From Aeromicrobium phragmitis (GTDB lineage Bacteria > Actinomycetota > Actinomycetes > Propionibacteriales > Nocardioidaceae), in contig NZ_RDBF01000008.1 in the NCBI RefSeq assembly GCF_003674095.1, positions 1-64,000 of the forward strand: a DNA stretch of 64,000 nt. The letters are read 5' to 3'. Made by a program: the position numbers and the translations under genes. Shown here one piece after another: positions 52,317 through 60,479 of the stretch. Below the pieces are notes generated by a model, which was given only the letters and a program-made list of their open reading frames with translations, had not been told where the DNA came from and did not search any database. Position 1 is the stretch's first letter; every line of letters begins with the position of its first letter.

Positions 52317-53774
52317 TCATCGGCAGGCGCGAGGTTCCTCGGCTGCGTCGCTGTGCTCGTCCGTCGGTTGGTCACCGCGGCTTCGAATGCCCACGAGAGT
52401 GACGACGAAGCTGACGGCCATCGAGGCCGCGCCGATCAGGAACGCGACGACGAACGCCGACTCCGCGGGGTGCCCGTTCGACATCACGGTGCCCGCGATC
52501 AGCGCCACGACCAGCGCGCTGCCAAGAGCGCTGCCCACCGAACGGCACAGGGATGTCACGGCATTGGCGATCGCGGTCTCCTGAGGCTGGACCACGGAGA
52601 CGATCACGGCGGGCACTGCGGCGAATCCGACGCTGAAAGCGGCATTCGTCACGACGCCACCCATCACGACCTGCCACGGTGCGGAGTGGAGGAAGGCCAG
52701 TTGAAGGTAGCCGAGAGCTCCCACCGTCGACCCGATGAGCAAGGTCGTGCGACCCCCGAACCGTCCCACACACCACCCGCCGAGCGGGGCGGCGATGATG
52801 CCGATGAGGGCGGCGGGAAGCAGATAGACGAGGCTGGTCTGCAAGACCGTCGCTGAGAAGCCGTGTCCGGACTCGCGGGGCACCTGCACCAGCGCGGTGA
52901 GCGCGAGGAACACCAGGAACATCCCGAAGCCGATGAAGAAGCCGACGAGGTTCGCCGACCCGAGCGTGCGGTCACGCAGCATCCAGATCGGCACGATCGG
53001 GTCCGCCGTGCGGTGCTGGGTGCGGCGCCACAGGATGGCGCCCACCACTGTTCCGATCGCGCAGGCGATCGTCGGCAGGCTCACCCAGCCCCACGTGTTC
53101 CCCTGAGTGAGCGTCAGCAGGAGCAAGACGAGGGTGACGCTCAGGGCGATCCCGCCCAGCCAGTCGACGCGCCCGGCGGTCGCGACCCGGTCGGAGGGGA
53201 CGACGACCCAGGCGACGGCGAGCAGCACGATCGTCATGGCTGCGGTGAACCAGAAGACGCCCCGGTAGTCACGGTCGCCGTGGGTGAGCAGGCCGGTGAG
53301 TACGAGCCCCGCGCCCGCTCCGGCGCTGATCATGCCGGTGAGCAGCGACATCGCGAGGGGGAGCCGCTGCGGTGAGAGGTGCTCGCGCAGGATTCCGATG
53401 GAGAGGGGGAACAGGCAGAACGACGCGCCCTGCGCGACGCGCGCCAGCAGCAACGCGGTGAAGGACGACGTCGCGGCGGCGACGAGGGAGCCGACCGTCA
53501 CGGCGAACACGATCCACAGCAGTACGCGCCGCCGTCCATGCAGATCGCCGGTCCGGCTGAGCAGGGGAGTCAGCACTGCCGCGGCCAGGAGGTTCGTCGT
53601 CACCACCCAGCCCACGGCGGCGGTGGAGACCTCCAGGTCGCGACTGATCGTGCCCAGGACCGGCACCACGATGGTCTGCAGCAGCGCGGTCAGCATCGAC
53701 AGCAGTGCGAGGGTGAGGACCAGCGCAGGACCACGGCGCCATGCCGGCGCAGCGGCGCGGCGGGACTGGGTCAT
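52317..53774 (-). CDS. MFS transporter, DHA2-like (14 TM)
   Basis: A 485-residue major facilitator with about 14 TM helices. Motif A is SRTGDLHGRRRVLLW (about 71-85) and motif C-like is GMISAGAGAGLVLTG (antiporter type), which point to a drug/metabolite:H+ exporter of the DHA2 class. AGGAA lies upstream of the ATG. It is divergent from the thiolase operon with operator A6 between, so it is probably co-regulated and may export toxic intermediates or substrate analogues. Confidence 0.88.
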   Translation of the reverse strand: MTQSRRAAAPAWRRGPALVLTLALLSMLTALLQTIVVPVLGTISRDLEVSTAAVGWVVTTNLLAAAVLTPLLSRTGDLHGRRRVLLWIVFAVTVGSLVAAATSSFTALLLARVAQGASFCLFPLSIGILREHLSPQRLPLAMSLLTGMISAGAGAGLVLTGLLTHGDRDYRGVFWFTAAMTIVLLAVAWVVVPSDRVATAGRVDWLGGIALSVTLVLLLLTLTQGNTWGWVSLPTIACAIGTVVGAILWRRTQHRTADPIVPIWMLRDRTLGSANLVGFFIGFGMFLVFLALTALVQVPRESGHGFSATVLQTSLVYLLPAALIGIIAAPLGGWCVGRFGGRTTLLIGSTVGALGYLQLAFLHSAPWQVVMGGVVTNAAFSVGFAAVPAVIVSVVQPQETAIANAVTSLCRSVGSALGSALVVALIAGTVMSNGHPAESAFVVAFLIGAASMAVSFVVTLVGIRSRGDQPTDEHSDAAEEPRACR

Positions 53775-53843
53775 GGGGCGTTCCTGTTCTCGAGCTGAGG
53801 CGTGGCGCGGTTGACAGGGCGCCCCGCCGCGCCTAATTTGAAG

Positions 53844-53859
53844 TTGAAGTAGAGTTCAT
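53844..53859. promoter_or_regulatory. TTGAA-N6-TTCAA operator (site A6)
   Basis: TTGAA-GTAGAG-TTCAT, 9 of 10 half-site bases, with an extra TTGAA half-site just upstream (53838-53842). It lies between the divergent MFS and thiolase genes. Confidence 0.65.
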
Positions 53860-53927
53860 GTTACTCCATCGCAGCCTGCGCGTGGTCAACGCGCGGGATC
53901 GACTGTCACACACACGAGGGGATCCCC

Positions 53928-55127
53928 ATGAGAGAGGCCGTGGTCGTCTCGACCGCCCGCACTCCGATCGGTAAGGCCTACCGAGGTGCGTTCAACAACA
54001 CCCAGGCACAGGAACTGGCGGGCCATGTCGTGCGCGAGGCCGTCGCCCGCGCTGGCATCGACGGCGCGCAGGTCGAGGACGTGGTCATGGGCGCTGCGCT
54101 GCAGCAGGGCAGTTCCGGGTTCAACATCGCCCGCCAGGCTGCTCTGCGGGCCGGCCTGCCGACCTCCGTGTCGGGGATGTCGGTCGACCGACAGTGCGCC
54201 TCGGGCCTGATGGCGATCGCCACGGCGGCCAAGCAGATCGTCCACGACGGTATGGACGTCACGGTCGGCGGCGGAGTGGAGTCGATCTCGCTGGTGCAGA
54301 ACGAGCACCTGAACGGTCATCGCGCCGAGGACCCGTGGCTGGTCGAGCATCGTCCGGACATCTACCTGCCGATGCTGCAGACGGCCGAGATCGTGGCGGA
54401 GCGTTACGGAGTAAGTCGTGAGGCGCAGGACGAGTTCGCCCTCCTTTCGCAGCAGCGCACCGCGGCTGCGCAGGATGCGGGACGCTTCGCCGACGAGATC
54501 GTGCCGCTGACCACGGTCAAGCTCGTCCAGGACCGCTCGACCGGAGAGGTGTCGGAAGAGGTCGTGACGCTCACGCAGGACGAGGGCAACCGCCCCTCGA
54601 CCACTCTCGAATCGCTGACCGGGCTGAAGCCGGTGCTCCCCGACGGACAGGTCACGTCCTTCTCGACGGTGACGGCGGGCAATGCCTCTCAACTCTCGGA
54701 CGGAGCGTCGGCCGCTGTGCTGATGGAGGCGAAGGTCGCCGAGCAGCGCGGCGCCGAGATCCTGGGTGTCTACCGCGGCATGGCCGTGGCCGGGTGTGAT
54801 CCCGACGAGATGGGCATCGGGCCGATCTTCGCGATCCCGAAGCTCCTCGACCGGCACGGCCTCTCGATCGACGACATCGGTCTGTGGGAGCTCAACGAGG
54901 CGTTCGCCTCCCAGGCGCTGTACTGCCGCGAGAAGCTCGGTATCGATCCGGAGCGTTACAACGTCAACGGCGGCGGCATCTCGATCGGCCACCCCTACGG
55001 TATGACCGGCGCTCGCCTCGTCGGACACGCCCTGATCGAGGGCAAGCGTCGCGGTGTGCGGTACGTGGTGATCTCGATGTGCGTCGGTGGCGGCATGGGT
55101 GCTGCCGGGCTGTTCGAAGTGGCGTGA
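53928..55127 (+). CDS. Thiolase (acetyl-CoA C-acyltransferase)
   Basis: A 399-residue thiolase for CoA-dependent cleavage of 3-oxoacyl-CoA. Catalytic residues are nucleophile C90 (DRQCASG), H355 ([14 protein letters not shown]) and C385 (CVGGG), with NEAFASQ present. The length fits a degradative thiolase I/II tetramer. GAGGGG serves as ribosome site. It opens an operon with a crotonase 7 bases downstream and an ABM-domain protein. It provides the terminal step for the island's beta-oxidation. Confidence 0.94.
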   Translation: MREAVVVSTARTPIGKAYRGAFNNTQAQELAGHVVREAVARAGIDGAQVEDVVMGAALQQGSSGFNIARQAALRAGLPTSVSGMSVDRQCASGLMAIATAAKQIVHDGMDVTVGGGVESISLVQNEHLNGHRAEDPWLVEHRPDIYLPMLQTAEIVAERYGVSREAQDEFALLSQQRTAAAQDAGRFADEIVPLTTVKLVQDRSTGEVSEEVVTLTQDEGNRPSTTLESLTGLKPVLPDGQVTSFSTVTAGNASQLSDGASAAVLMEAKVAEQRGAEILGVYRGMAVAGCDPDEMGIGPIFAIPKLLDRHGLSIDDIGLWELNEAFASQALYCREKLGIDPERYNVNGGGISIGHPYGMTGARLVGHALIEGKRRGVRYVVISMCVGGGMGAAGLFEVA

Positions 55128-55134
55128 CCGCAGC

Positions 55135-55965
55135 ATGTACCTCATGGGAACGACGGCCGAGGACCACGTCTTCGGTGAGCTGCGCGACGGCGTCGGCACG
55201 ATCACGCTGAATCGGCCCGATCGCCGCAACGCGCTGTCCGACGCGATGCTGGAGGGACTGGTGTCCCTGCTGACCGCCATGGAGGAGTCGGACGAGGTCC
55301 GCGCCATCGTGGTGACGGGTGCGGGGAAGGCGTTCTGCTCCGGAGGCGACGTGCAGGACTTCAACGAGCGCGGGGGAGAGGGTGCCGGAGCGGATGCCGT
55401 GGACGCCGAGGCCACGGAGCGCCAGCGGTGGATCCAGCGACAGACCGTCGCGCGGATCTACCGCTGTCCGAAGCCCGTCATCGCCGCGATTCCCGGCGCG
55501 GCCGCCGGTGCGGGGCTGGGGCTGGCGCTGGCCGCGGATTTCCGGATCGGGTCCGAACGTGCCGTGTTCGCGACGGCGTTCGCCGCGGTGGGGTTGTCCG
55601 GCGACTTCGGTGTCGCGTGGTTGCTCCAACAGATCGTCGGACCGGTCAAGTCCCGTGAGCTCATGATCCTGAACCCGCGCGTGCGTGCGGACACGGCACT
55701 GGAGCTGGGACTGCTCAACCAGCTGGTACCCGAGGACGAGTTCGCGCAGCGCACGCGGGAGTTCGCGCAGCAGCTGGCCGAGGGCCCGGCCCTGGCGCTG
55801 CAGTACATGAAGGACAACCTCGTGCGGGCGACCCACGAGACCCTCGAGGAGAACATGGACGCCGAGGTGCCGTTGCACAAGGCGACCGGACTCACCGACG
55901 ACCACGTCGGCGCCGTACGGGCCTTCGTCGAGAAGCGCACCCCCACCTTCGGTCGCCCGCGCTGA
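55135..55965 (+). CDS. Enoyl-CoA hydratase/isomerase family protein
   Basis: A 276-residue crotonase. It shows VTGAGKAFCSGGDVQDF, IPGAAAGAGLGLALAADF and VGLSGDFGVAWLLQQIVG, where the catalytic Glu is replaced by an Asp-Phe-Gly turn as in the gene at 42703, so the two are likely functional relatives. An acidic insert (GGEGAGADAVDAEATE) follows the first loop. The start is ATG 55135, 7 bases after thiolase; ATG 55144 is an alternative. Confidence 0.88.
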   Translation: MYLMGTTAEDHVFGELRDGVGTITLNRPDRRNALSDAMLEGLVSLLTAMEESDEVRAIVVTGAGKAFCSGGDVQDFNERGGEGAGADAVDAEATERQRWIQRQTVARIYRCPKPVIAAIPGAAAGAGLGLALAADFRIGSERAVFATAFAAVGLSGDFGVAWLLQQIVGPVKSRELMILNPRVRADTALELGLLNQLVPEDEFAQRTREFAQQLAEGPALALQYMKDNLVRATHETLEENMDAEVPLHKATGLTDDHVGAVRAFVEKRTPTFGRPR

Positions 55966-55993
55966 CCGCTACCGCAGAGGAAAGAGCACCGAC

Positions 55994-56293
55994 ATGATCA
56001 ACGTGACCGCGACCTTCAGCGTCCGCGAGGGCCAGAACGAGGCGTTCGAGCAGGCCGTCGCGGCCGCCAGGCCGCACATGCTCGCCGACGAAGGATGTTT
56101 GCGCTATGACCTGCAGCGGGTCGGGAGGAGTACGAGCGACTACGTGCTGCTCGAGACGTACGACTCCGCCGAGGCCATCCGCCGCCACGGCGAGCTCGAG
56201 GCGTTCGCCGCGCTGAATCGCGAGGTCGAGGACCTTCTGGCGGCGGAGCCGGTGATCACCGTACTCAAACCGGTCGGTGAACAGGTCTCCTGA
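55994..56293 (+). CDS. ABM-domain (antibiotic biosynthesis monooxygenase-like) protein
   Basis: A 99-residue dimeric alpha+beta-barrel protein: INVTATFSVREGQNEAFEQA at the start, then DEGCLRYDLQR and YVLLETYDSAEAIRRHGE. This fold serves in cofactor-free oxygenation of quinol-like substrates, but many members have no known activity. It is third in the thiolase operon, 28 bases after the crotonase, with an AGAGGAAAGAG purine stretch as ribosome site. Confidence 0.85.
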   Translation: MINVTATFSVREGQNEAFEQAVAAARPHMLADEGCLRYDLQRVGRSTSDYVLLETYDSAEAIRRHGELEAFAALNREVEDLLAAEPVITVLKPVGEQVS

Positions 56294-56325
56294 TCGCCTC
56301 CGGGCGGGGGGCGTCGAGTGAGAGT

Positions 56326-56341
56326 TTGACGTCCGCGTCAA
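56326..56341. promoter_or_regulatory. TTGAC-N6-GTCAA operator (site B3), autoregulatory
   Basis: TTGAC-GTCCGC-GTCAA overlaps the -35 position of the following TetR gene, whose -10 box TAGACT is at 56351-56356. This placement is typical for autorepression and ties this TetR to the B-type palindromes. Confidence 0.75.
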
Positions 56342-56362
56342 CGCAGCGGCTAGACTGACCGT

Positions 56363-56968
56363 ATGACGACGGGTTGGGCAGTTCGCGAGGACCATGATCG
56401 CGCGGATGCGGAGCGTTACCGCGAACTGCTCGCGGCGGCTCGGTCGGCGTTCGAGGAGCTCGGCTACGGCGCCACGACGATCGCCGAGGTCACCCGACGG
56501 GCGGGTGCCAGTCGGGCCACGTTCTACGTGTACTTCGCGTCGAAGGAGCAGGTGTTCGCCGTGCTCGCCGAGCAGGTGCGCGATCGCTTCACGCGCGCCC
56601 AGGACCTGACCGGGATCGACGCCGATGACGTCGACGCCGTGCTGCGGCGCACGATCGAGACGACACTCGAGGTCACCGTCGAGCACATGGCGCTGATGGC
56701 CGTGCTCAATCACCAGGCGGTGGCCGACCCCGAGATTCGCGACCTATGGGTGGAGATCCAGCGCGAAGCGGTCCATCGTACGGCGACGTACGTGGCCCAG
56801 CAGGCGCGGGCCGGCCGGGTCCATCCGGTCGCCGATCCCGAGTCGCTCGGCCTGATGGGCGCCGGAATGAACGACCGTTACGCACCACTCGTCGTCAACG
56901 GCACGATCGAGATCGACGCGGCGGTCGAGGAGATGCACCGCATCTGGATGGCCTGCCTCGGGCGCTGA
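56363..56968 (+). CDS. TetR-family regulator, probable regulator of the TTGAC-N6-GTCAA sites
   Basis: A 201-residue TetR protein with HTH at about 15-60 (GYGATTIAEVTRRAGASRATFYVYFASKEQVF, read in two parts: helix pair TTIAEVTRRAGA and recognition RATFYVYF). The ligand domain is all-helical. It is leaderless: TAGACT lies exactly 6 bases upstream of ATG 56363. Its own promoter carries a TTGAC-N6-GTCAA palindrome. Same sites precede the single-chain carboxylase, the ligase/thioesterase operon and the carboxyltransferase region. Inducer unknown, likely a CoA ester. Confidence 0.88.
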   Translation: MTTGWAVREDHDRADAERYRELLAAARSAFEELGYGATTIAEVTRRAGASRATFYVYFASKEQVFAVLAEQVRDRFTRAQDLTGIDADDVDAVLRRTIETTLEVTVEHMALMAVLNHQAVADPEIRDLWVEIQREAVHRTATYVAQQARAGRVHPVADPESLGLMGAGMNDRYAPLVVNGTIEIDAAVEEMHRIWMACLGR

Positions 56969-56978
56969 CCTCGACGCT

Positions 56979-57503
56979 TCAGGGCTGCTCAGGTGACGGC
57001 GGCCGCGAGGTCCCGAGCTGATGGCTCGGCGGCAACGACCACGGCAGCTCCCGGTGCTGTTCGAGCAGCGCGTCCAGACGTTCGGCGACCTCGTCCGCGA
57101 TGGCCACGGCGCGGCGCGTCGTGAGATCGACGTAGGCCTCGACGAATTCGAGCGTGCTGGCGATCTCGCCCGTCGTCCGGTTCGCCAGCACGGTGACGGC
57201 GTGCACCGTCTTCGGGCCGCGACCCAGGACGCGCAGATGCACTGACACCTCATGTCCGACCATGATCTCGTGATGGAACTGGACGTGGTGGGCGACGCTG
57301 AACGAACTGTGGCCCGTACGGTCGAGGAACGCCTGGTCGATCCCGAGCAGCTTCTCGAAAGCGTGCTCGGCACCGTCCATGTGCAGGTCGTAGTGCCCGC
57401 GTACGTTGACGTGCCCGTTGAGGTCCCGGTAGCGCTCGGGCACCGTGCTCGTGAAGAGGGTCCCCAGCGCGTCGACGTCGTCCAGGGCCGGCAGCGCGCT
57501 CAT
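56979..57503 (-). CDS. Hot-dog acyl-CoA thioesterase
   Basis: A 174-residue 4HBT-like thioesterase: VPERYRDLNGHVNVRGHYDLH (family motif with Asp-Leu-Asn-Gly-His, about 22-40), HHVQFHHEIMVGHEVSVHLRVL, and TLEFVEAYVDLTTRRA. It hydrolyses an acyl-CoA, either to recycle CoA or to release a product. The ATG overlaps the stop of the ligase gene (ATGA), so a ligase and a thioesterase are made together; convergent with the TetR gene, 10 bases apart. Confidence 0.87.
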   Translation of the reverse strand: MSALPALDDVDALGTLFTSTVPERYRDLNGHVNVRGHYDLHMDGAEHAFEKLLGIDQAFLDRTGHSSFSVAHHVQFHHEIMVGHEVSVHLRVLGRGPKTVHAVTVLANRTTGEIASTLEFVEAYVDLTTRRAVAIADEVAERLDALLEQHRELPWSLPPSHQLGTSRPPSPEQP

Positions 57504-59161
57504 GAGGGCTGCACCGTGTTGAGGGCCGCGGCGTCCCCGGCGAGTTCGTTCTTTCGCACCTTGCCGGTCGCCGTCATCGGCAACGCGTCGAGAACCGCGA
57601 CGAGGGGGACCTTGTAGGTCGCCATGTTGTCCCGGGCCCACGCCGTCAGCTCCTCGGCGGTCACGTCGGTGCCCTCCCGGGGTACGACGAAAGCGACCGG
57701 ACGCTGGCCGGTCTCCGGGTCCTCGGTGGGCACGACGGCGACCGAGTCGACCGCGGGATGCTGGGTCAACAGCATCTCCACGTCGGCCGGGAACACGCTC
57801 ATCCCGTTGACCTTGATCATCTCCTTGCGCCGGCCGAGGTAATGCAGGAAGCCCTGCTCGTCGATCCGCCCGTTGTCGCCGGTGTGGATCCAGCCGTCGA
57901 CGAGCTGCTCTCGGGTCGCCTCCTCGTTGCGCCAATACCCGTCCGTCACGGAGGGACTGCGCACGATGATCTCGCCGACCTCCCCGAGCGGCACCGGGTT
58001 CTGCGTCCCGAGTTCGACGACGGCGATGTCGGTACCGGGCACGGGCACGCCGCAGAAGACCGGTTCGGACAGCAGATCGAAGTCGTTCTCGGCGAACCCG
58101 TAGGGGACGCAGTCGATGGTGTGGGTCTCGGTCATGCCGTAGGAGGACTCGCGCAGGACCGAGCCGGGCACGAGCTCCGCCCAGCGGCGGCGCACCTCCG
58201 GCGTCATCTTCCGCACGAACGACACGGCCTGCGGGTCGACGAGCGAGCTGAGGTCGCGCGACGCGAGGTCCTGCGTGTCCATGAGTTCGAGGTAGTTCTC
58301 GACCGTCCCGGTCATGAGTGTGACGCGGTAGCGCTCGATGAGGTCGACCGCCTCGCCGGCGTTCCACCGCGACATGAGGATGCTCGTCCCACCGAGCACG
58401 AACGGGATGAGGATGCCCAGGTCCTCGCCCGCGATCCAGAAGATCGGCAGGTAGCACAACGACACGTAGTCGCCGTCGTACGCCATCTCGGTTGCTGTCG
58501 CCGCGCTCGCCACCGTGTAGAGCATGTGCCCTTGGGTGTGCTGACAGCCCTTGGGCATGCCGGTCGTCCCGCCGGTGTAATTGAGCGCCGCGAGCGAGTC
58601 GAGATCACCGTCGTCGCCCGCGTACGGCTCGGCGGCGACCGCGGACTGCCAGCTGAGTTCACCGGTGCCGTCGGTCAGCAGGACCGGGATCTCCGGAACG
58701 CGGTCCTCGCACGCCTCGATGACCTCCGACAGCGCGCTGTTGGTCACGATCAGCACGGGTTCGCTGTCGAGCAGCTCGTAAGCGAGTTCGGCCGGCTGGA
58801 ACATCGGGTTGACCGGGACGTGGACGGCGCCGAGCCGGAGCACGGCCAGGAAGGCGATCGCGAATTCGACCGAGTTGCCGAGGTAGATCGCGACGCGGTC
58901 GCCGCGGCGGACGCCGTGCTGGGACATCCAGGTGGCGACGCGGCGGTGGATCTCGTCGAGTTCGGCGTAGGTGTAGCGGCTGTCGCCGAGGGCGAGCGCA
59001 AGGAGGTCGGGACGCTCGGCCGCCCAATGGGAGACGTGCGCCGGAATCGTGATGAGGCCGGCCGGGTAACGGGGCTCGGCGGGAATGCCCGCCGGTCGCA
59101 GTGCCGCGTGCAGCTGGCGGACCTCGTCCACGTAGGCGTCGAGTGACTTCTGACTGGTCAT
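57500..59161 (-). CDS. Acyl-CoA ligase (AMP-forming), CaiC-like
   Basis: A 553-residue ANL ligase. P-loop NYTGGTTGMPKGCQH, with Gly in place of the usual Ser; A5 motif SSYGMTETH; GWIHTGDNG; GRRKEMIKVNGMSVFP; catalytic lysine MTATGKVRKNEL. The start is ATG 59161, with GGAGG about 10 bases upstream. The promoter has two TTGAC-N6-GTCAA palindromes. It heads a two-gene operon with the thioesterase. Substrate unknown. Confidence 0.91.
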   Translation of the reverse strand: MTSQKSLDAYVDEVRQLHAALRPAGIPAEPRYPAGLITIPAHVSHWAAERPDLLALALGDSRYTYAELDEIHRRVATWMSQHGVRRGDRVAIYLGNSVEFAIAFLAVLRLGAVHVPVNPMFQPAELAYELLDSEPVLIVTNSALSEVIEACEDRVPEIPVLLTDGTGELSWQSAVAAEPYAGDDGDLDSLAALNYTGGTTGMPKGCQHTQGHMLYTVASAATATEMAYDGDYVSLCYLPIFWIAGEDLGILIPFVLGGTSILMSRWNAGEAVDLIERYRVTLMTGTVENYLELMDTQDLASRDLSSLVDPQAVSFVRKMTPEVRRRWAELVPGSVLRESSYGMTETHTIDCVPYGFAENDFDLLSEPVFCGVPVPGTDIAVVELGTQNPVPLGEVGEIIVRSPSVTDGYWRNEEATREQLVDGWIHTGDNGRIDEQGFLHYLGRRKEMIKVNGMSVFPADVEMLLTQHPAVDSVAVVPTEDPETGQRPVAFVVPREGTDVTAEELTAWARDNMATYKVPLVAVLDALPMTATGKVRKNELAGDAAALNTVQPS

Positions 59162-59217
59162 GGGACGGCTGACCTCCGAGATCTGCAGGGGGACCGCACG
59201 ATGTGATCGCGGTCTCA

Positions 59218-59233
59218 TTGACGTCGACGTCAA
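59218..59233. promoter_or_regulatory. TTGAC-N6-GTCAA operator (site B4, perfect)
   Basis: TTGAC-GTCGAC-GTCAA is a perfect 16-base palindrome, 57 bases upstream of the ligase start. It is paired with B5 at 31 bases centre to centre. Confidence 0.8.
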
Positions 59234-59248
59234 GGAATAAACCGTAGT

Positions 59249-59264
59249 TTGACGTCGGTGTCAA
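59249..59264. promoter_or_regulatory. TTGAC-N6-GTCAA operator (site B5)
   Basis: TTGAC-GTCGGT-GTCAA, identical to site B2. The B4/B5 pair mirrors the B1/B2 pair upstream of the carboxylase, which suggests cooperative binding of two TetR dimers. Confidence 0.78.
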
Positions 59265-59284
59265 TAGGTGGCGGGGGGAGATGG

Positions 59285-59953
59285 TCAGCGGGCGCCGGCG
59301 AGCATCATCGCGAGGTCCGCGTACTGGAAGCCGATCGCCGTCGGAGTGCGCGACGAGCCGTGCCGGTACCAGCGCGCGACGTCGATGCACGTCGACAGAA
59401 TCGTGATCTTGGCCCATTCGGGATCGGCGAGCCGGAAGACGCCCTCGGCCATGCCGGCGTGGAGGATCTCGAGTACGTGAGCGTCGACCCCCCGGCGCAG
59501 GTCCCAGACGTCGGCGAACTCCGGCCCTCGGTGCAGCCGGATCTCGTACTCGATCGAGCGGGAGAGCAGGTTCATCTCCGCGTTCCATGTCGCGAACGAG
59601 GCGACGCCGAGCCGAAGCTGGCTCACCGGGTCCGCCGCCTGTCGCGCGGGATCGCTGAAGGCTCCCGTGGACGCCTTGTGGCCCTCGAGGGCGATGCAGT
59701 GCAGCAGTTCCTGCTTGGACTCGAAATGGATGTAGACCGCCGCCGAACTCATGCCGGCCCGGTTGGCGATCTCGCGTGTCGACGCGCCGTGGTAGCCCAG
59801 GTCGGCGAACGCCAAGGTGGCACCGCAGAGGATGCGGCGTGAGGCACCCGTCGCGCGCTCGTCCCAGAACTCCTCGATGCGCCGCTCGGCGCGCTCGCGA
59901 TCGAACTGCGCGGCCGACGGACGGACCGGATCGCGGCTGGTCGTGTCGGTCAC
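59285..59953 (-). CDS. TetR-family regulator, probable regulator of the TAAGC-N4-GCTTA sites
   Basis: A 222-residue TetR protein. The HTH spans about 38-80 (LCGATLAFADLGYHGASTREI start; recognition part SSAAVYIHFESKQELL). The ligand domain contains SRSIEYEIRLHRGPEFADVW. The GTG start at 59953 has GGAGGGG 8 bases upstream. A perfect TAAGC-GTAC-GCTTA lies 56 bases upstream of its start, between it and the divergent biotinyl-protein gene, so autoregulation is likely. Two further copies occur in the window. Confidence 0.88.
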   Translation of the reverse strand: MTDTTSRDPVRPSAAQFDRERAERRIEEFWDERATGASRRILCGATLAFADLGYHGASTREIANRAGMSSAAVYIHFESKQELLHCIALEGHKASTGAFSDPARQAADPVSQLRLGVASFATWNAEMNLLSRSIEYEIRLHRGPEFADVWDLRRGVDAHVLEILHAGMAEGVFRLADPEWAKITILSTCIDVARWYRHGSSRTPTAIGFQYADLAMMLAGAR

Positions 59954-60009
59954 GCGTGATTCCCCTCCGATGGGCCGTGAGTGTGCGGTCCATCACCTTC
60001 GGCTCGACA

Positions 60010-60023
60010 TAAGCGTACGCTTA
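60010..60023. promoter_or_regulatory. TAAGC-N4-GCTTA operator (site C2, perfect)
   Basis: TAAGCGTACGCTTA is a perfect 14-base palindrome between the divergent TetR (59953) and biotinyl-protein (60064) genes, the expected position for an autoregulated TetR operator. Confidence 0.8.
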
Positions 60024-60063
60024 GCTTTCGTTCCATGAAACATAACAGGTGAAAGGGCGTGTC

Positions 60064-60279
60064 ATGTCCGATGTGCGAGCCGAGCTGACGGCTTCGGTGT
60101 TCAAGGTCGAGGTGGCCGTGGGTGACCAGGTTCAGGAGGGCCAGCCGCTCCTGGTGCTCGAGTCGATGAAGATGGAGATCCCGGTCGTCGCTCCACGCGC
60201 CGGAGTGGTCGGCGAGGTACTGGCATCCGAGGGGGAAGTCGTGGACGAGGGTGCGGTCGTCGTCCGTCTCGCCGACTGA
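60064..60279 (+). CDS. Biotinyl/lipoyl-domain carrier protein (BCCP-like)
   Basis: A 71-residue stand-alone biotin carrier domain, with K36 in the biotinylation motif LESMKMEIP and the matching Gly turns. It carries carboxybiotin between a biotin carboxylase and a carboxyltransferase. ATG 60064 is preceded by AAGGG at 6 bases; a GTG at 60049 in frame is less likely. A carboxyltransferase gene begins 200 bases downstream, but no separate biotin carboxylase is present in the window. A hairpin follows the stop. Confidence 0.9.
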   Translation: MSDVRAELTASVFKVEVAVGDQVQEGQPLLVLESMKMEIPVVAPRAGVVGEVLASEGEVVDEGAVVVRLAD

Positions 60280-60289
60280 TCCGCCCGGT

Positions 60290-60315
60290 GGCCCTGGGTG
60301 ACCGCGCCCAGGGCC
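60290..60315 (+). terminator. Hairpin after the biotinyl-protein gene
   Basis: GGCCCTGGG (60290-60298) pairs with CCCAGGGCC (60307-60315) around an 8-base loop, 10 bases after the stop codon. It partly separates this gene from the carboxyltransferase operon. Confidence 0.55.
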
Positions 60316-60343
60316 GCGTGGCGCCCGGGCGGGTGTCCACGGA

Positions 60344-60359
60344 TTGACACGTGCGTCAA
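60344..60359. promoter_or_regulatory. TTGAC-N6-GTCAA operator (site B6)
   Basis: TTGAC-ACGTGC-GTCAA, about 120 bases upstream of the carboxyltransferase start. Together with site C3 it gives that operon a dual control region. Confidence 0.7.
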
Positions 60360-60408
60360 AAAGCGTTGCATCTGTGAGCTGCATCACCTACGGTCTAGTC
60401 TGCAACCG

Positions 60409-60428
60409 ACCTAAGCGAGTGCTTAGGT
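60409..60428. promoter_or_regulatory. TAAGC-N4-GCTTA operator (site C3, extended)
   Basis: ACCTAAGC-GAGT-GCTTAGGT, 8-4-8, the longest of the three C-type palindromes. It is located 52-71 bases before the carboxyltransferase start. Confidence 0.78.
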
Positions 60429-60479
60429 CTCATCCACGCCGCGGGTCGATCCCGACCTGCGAAGGACGAAGGGGCACCC

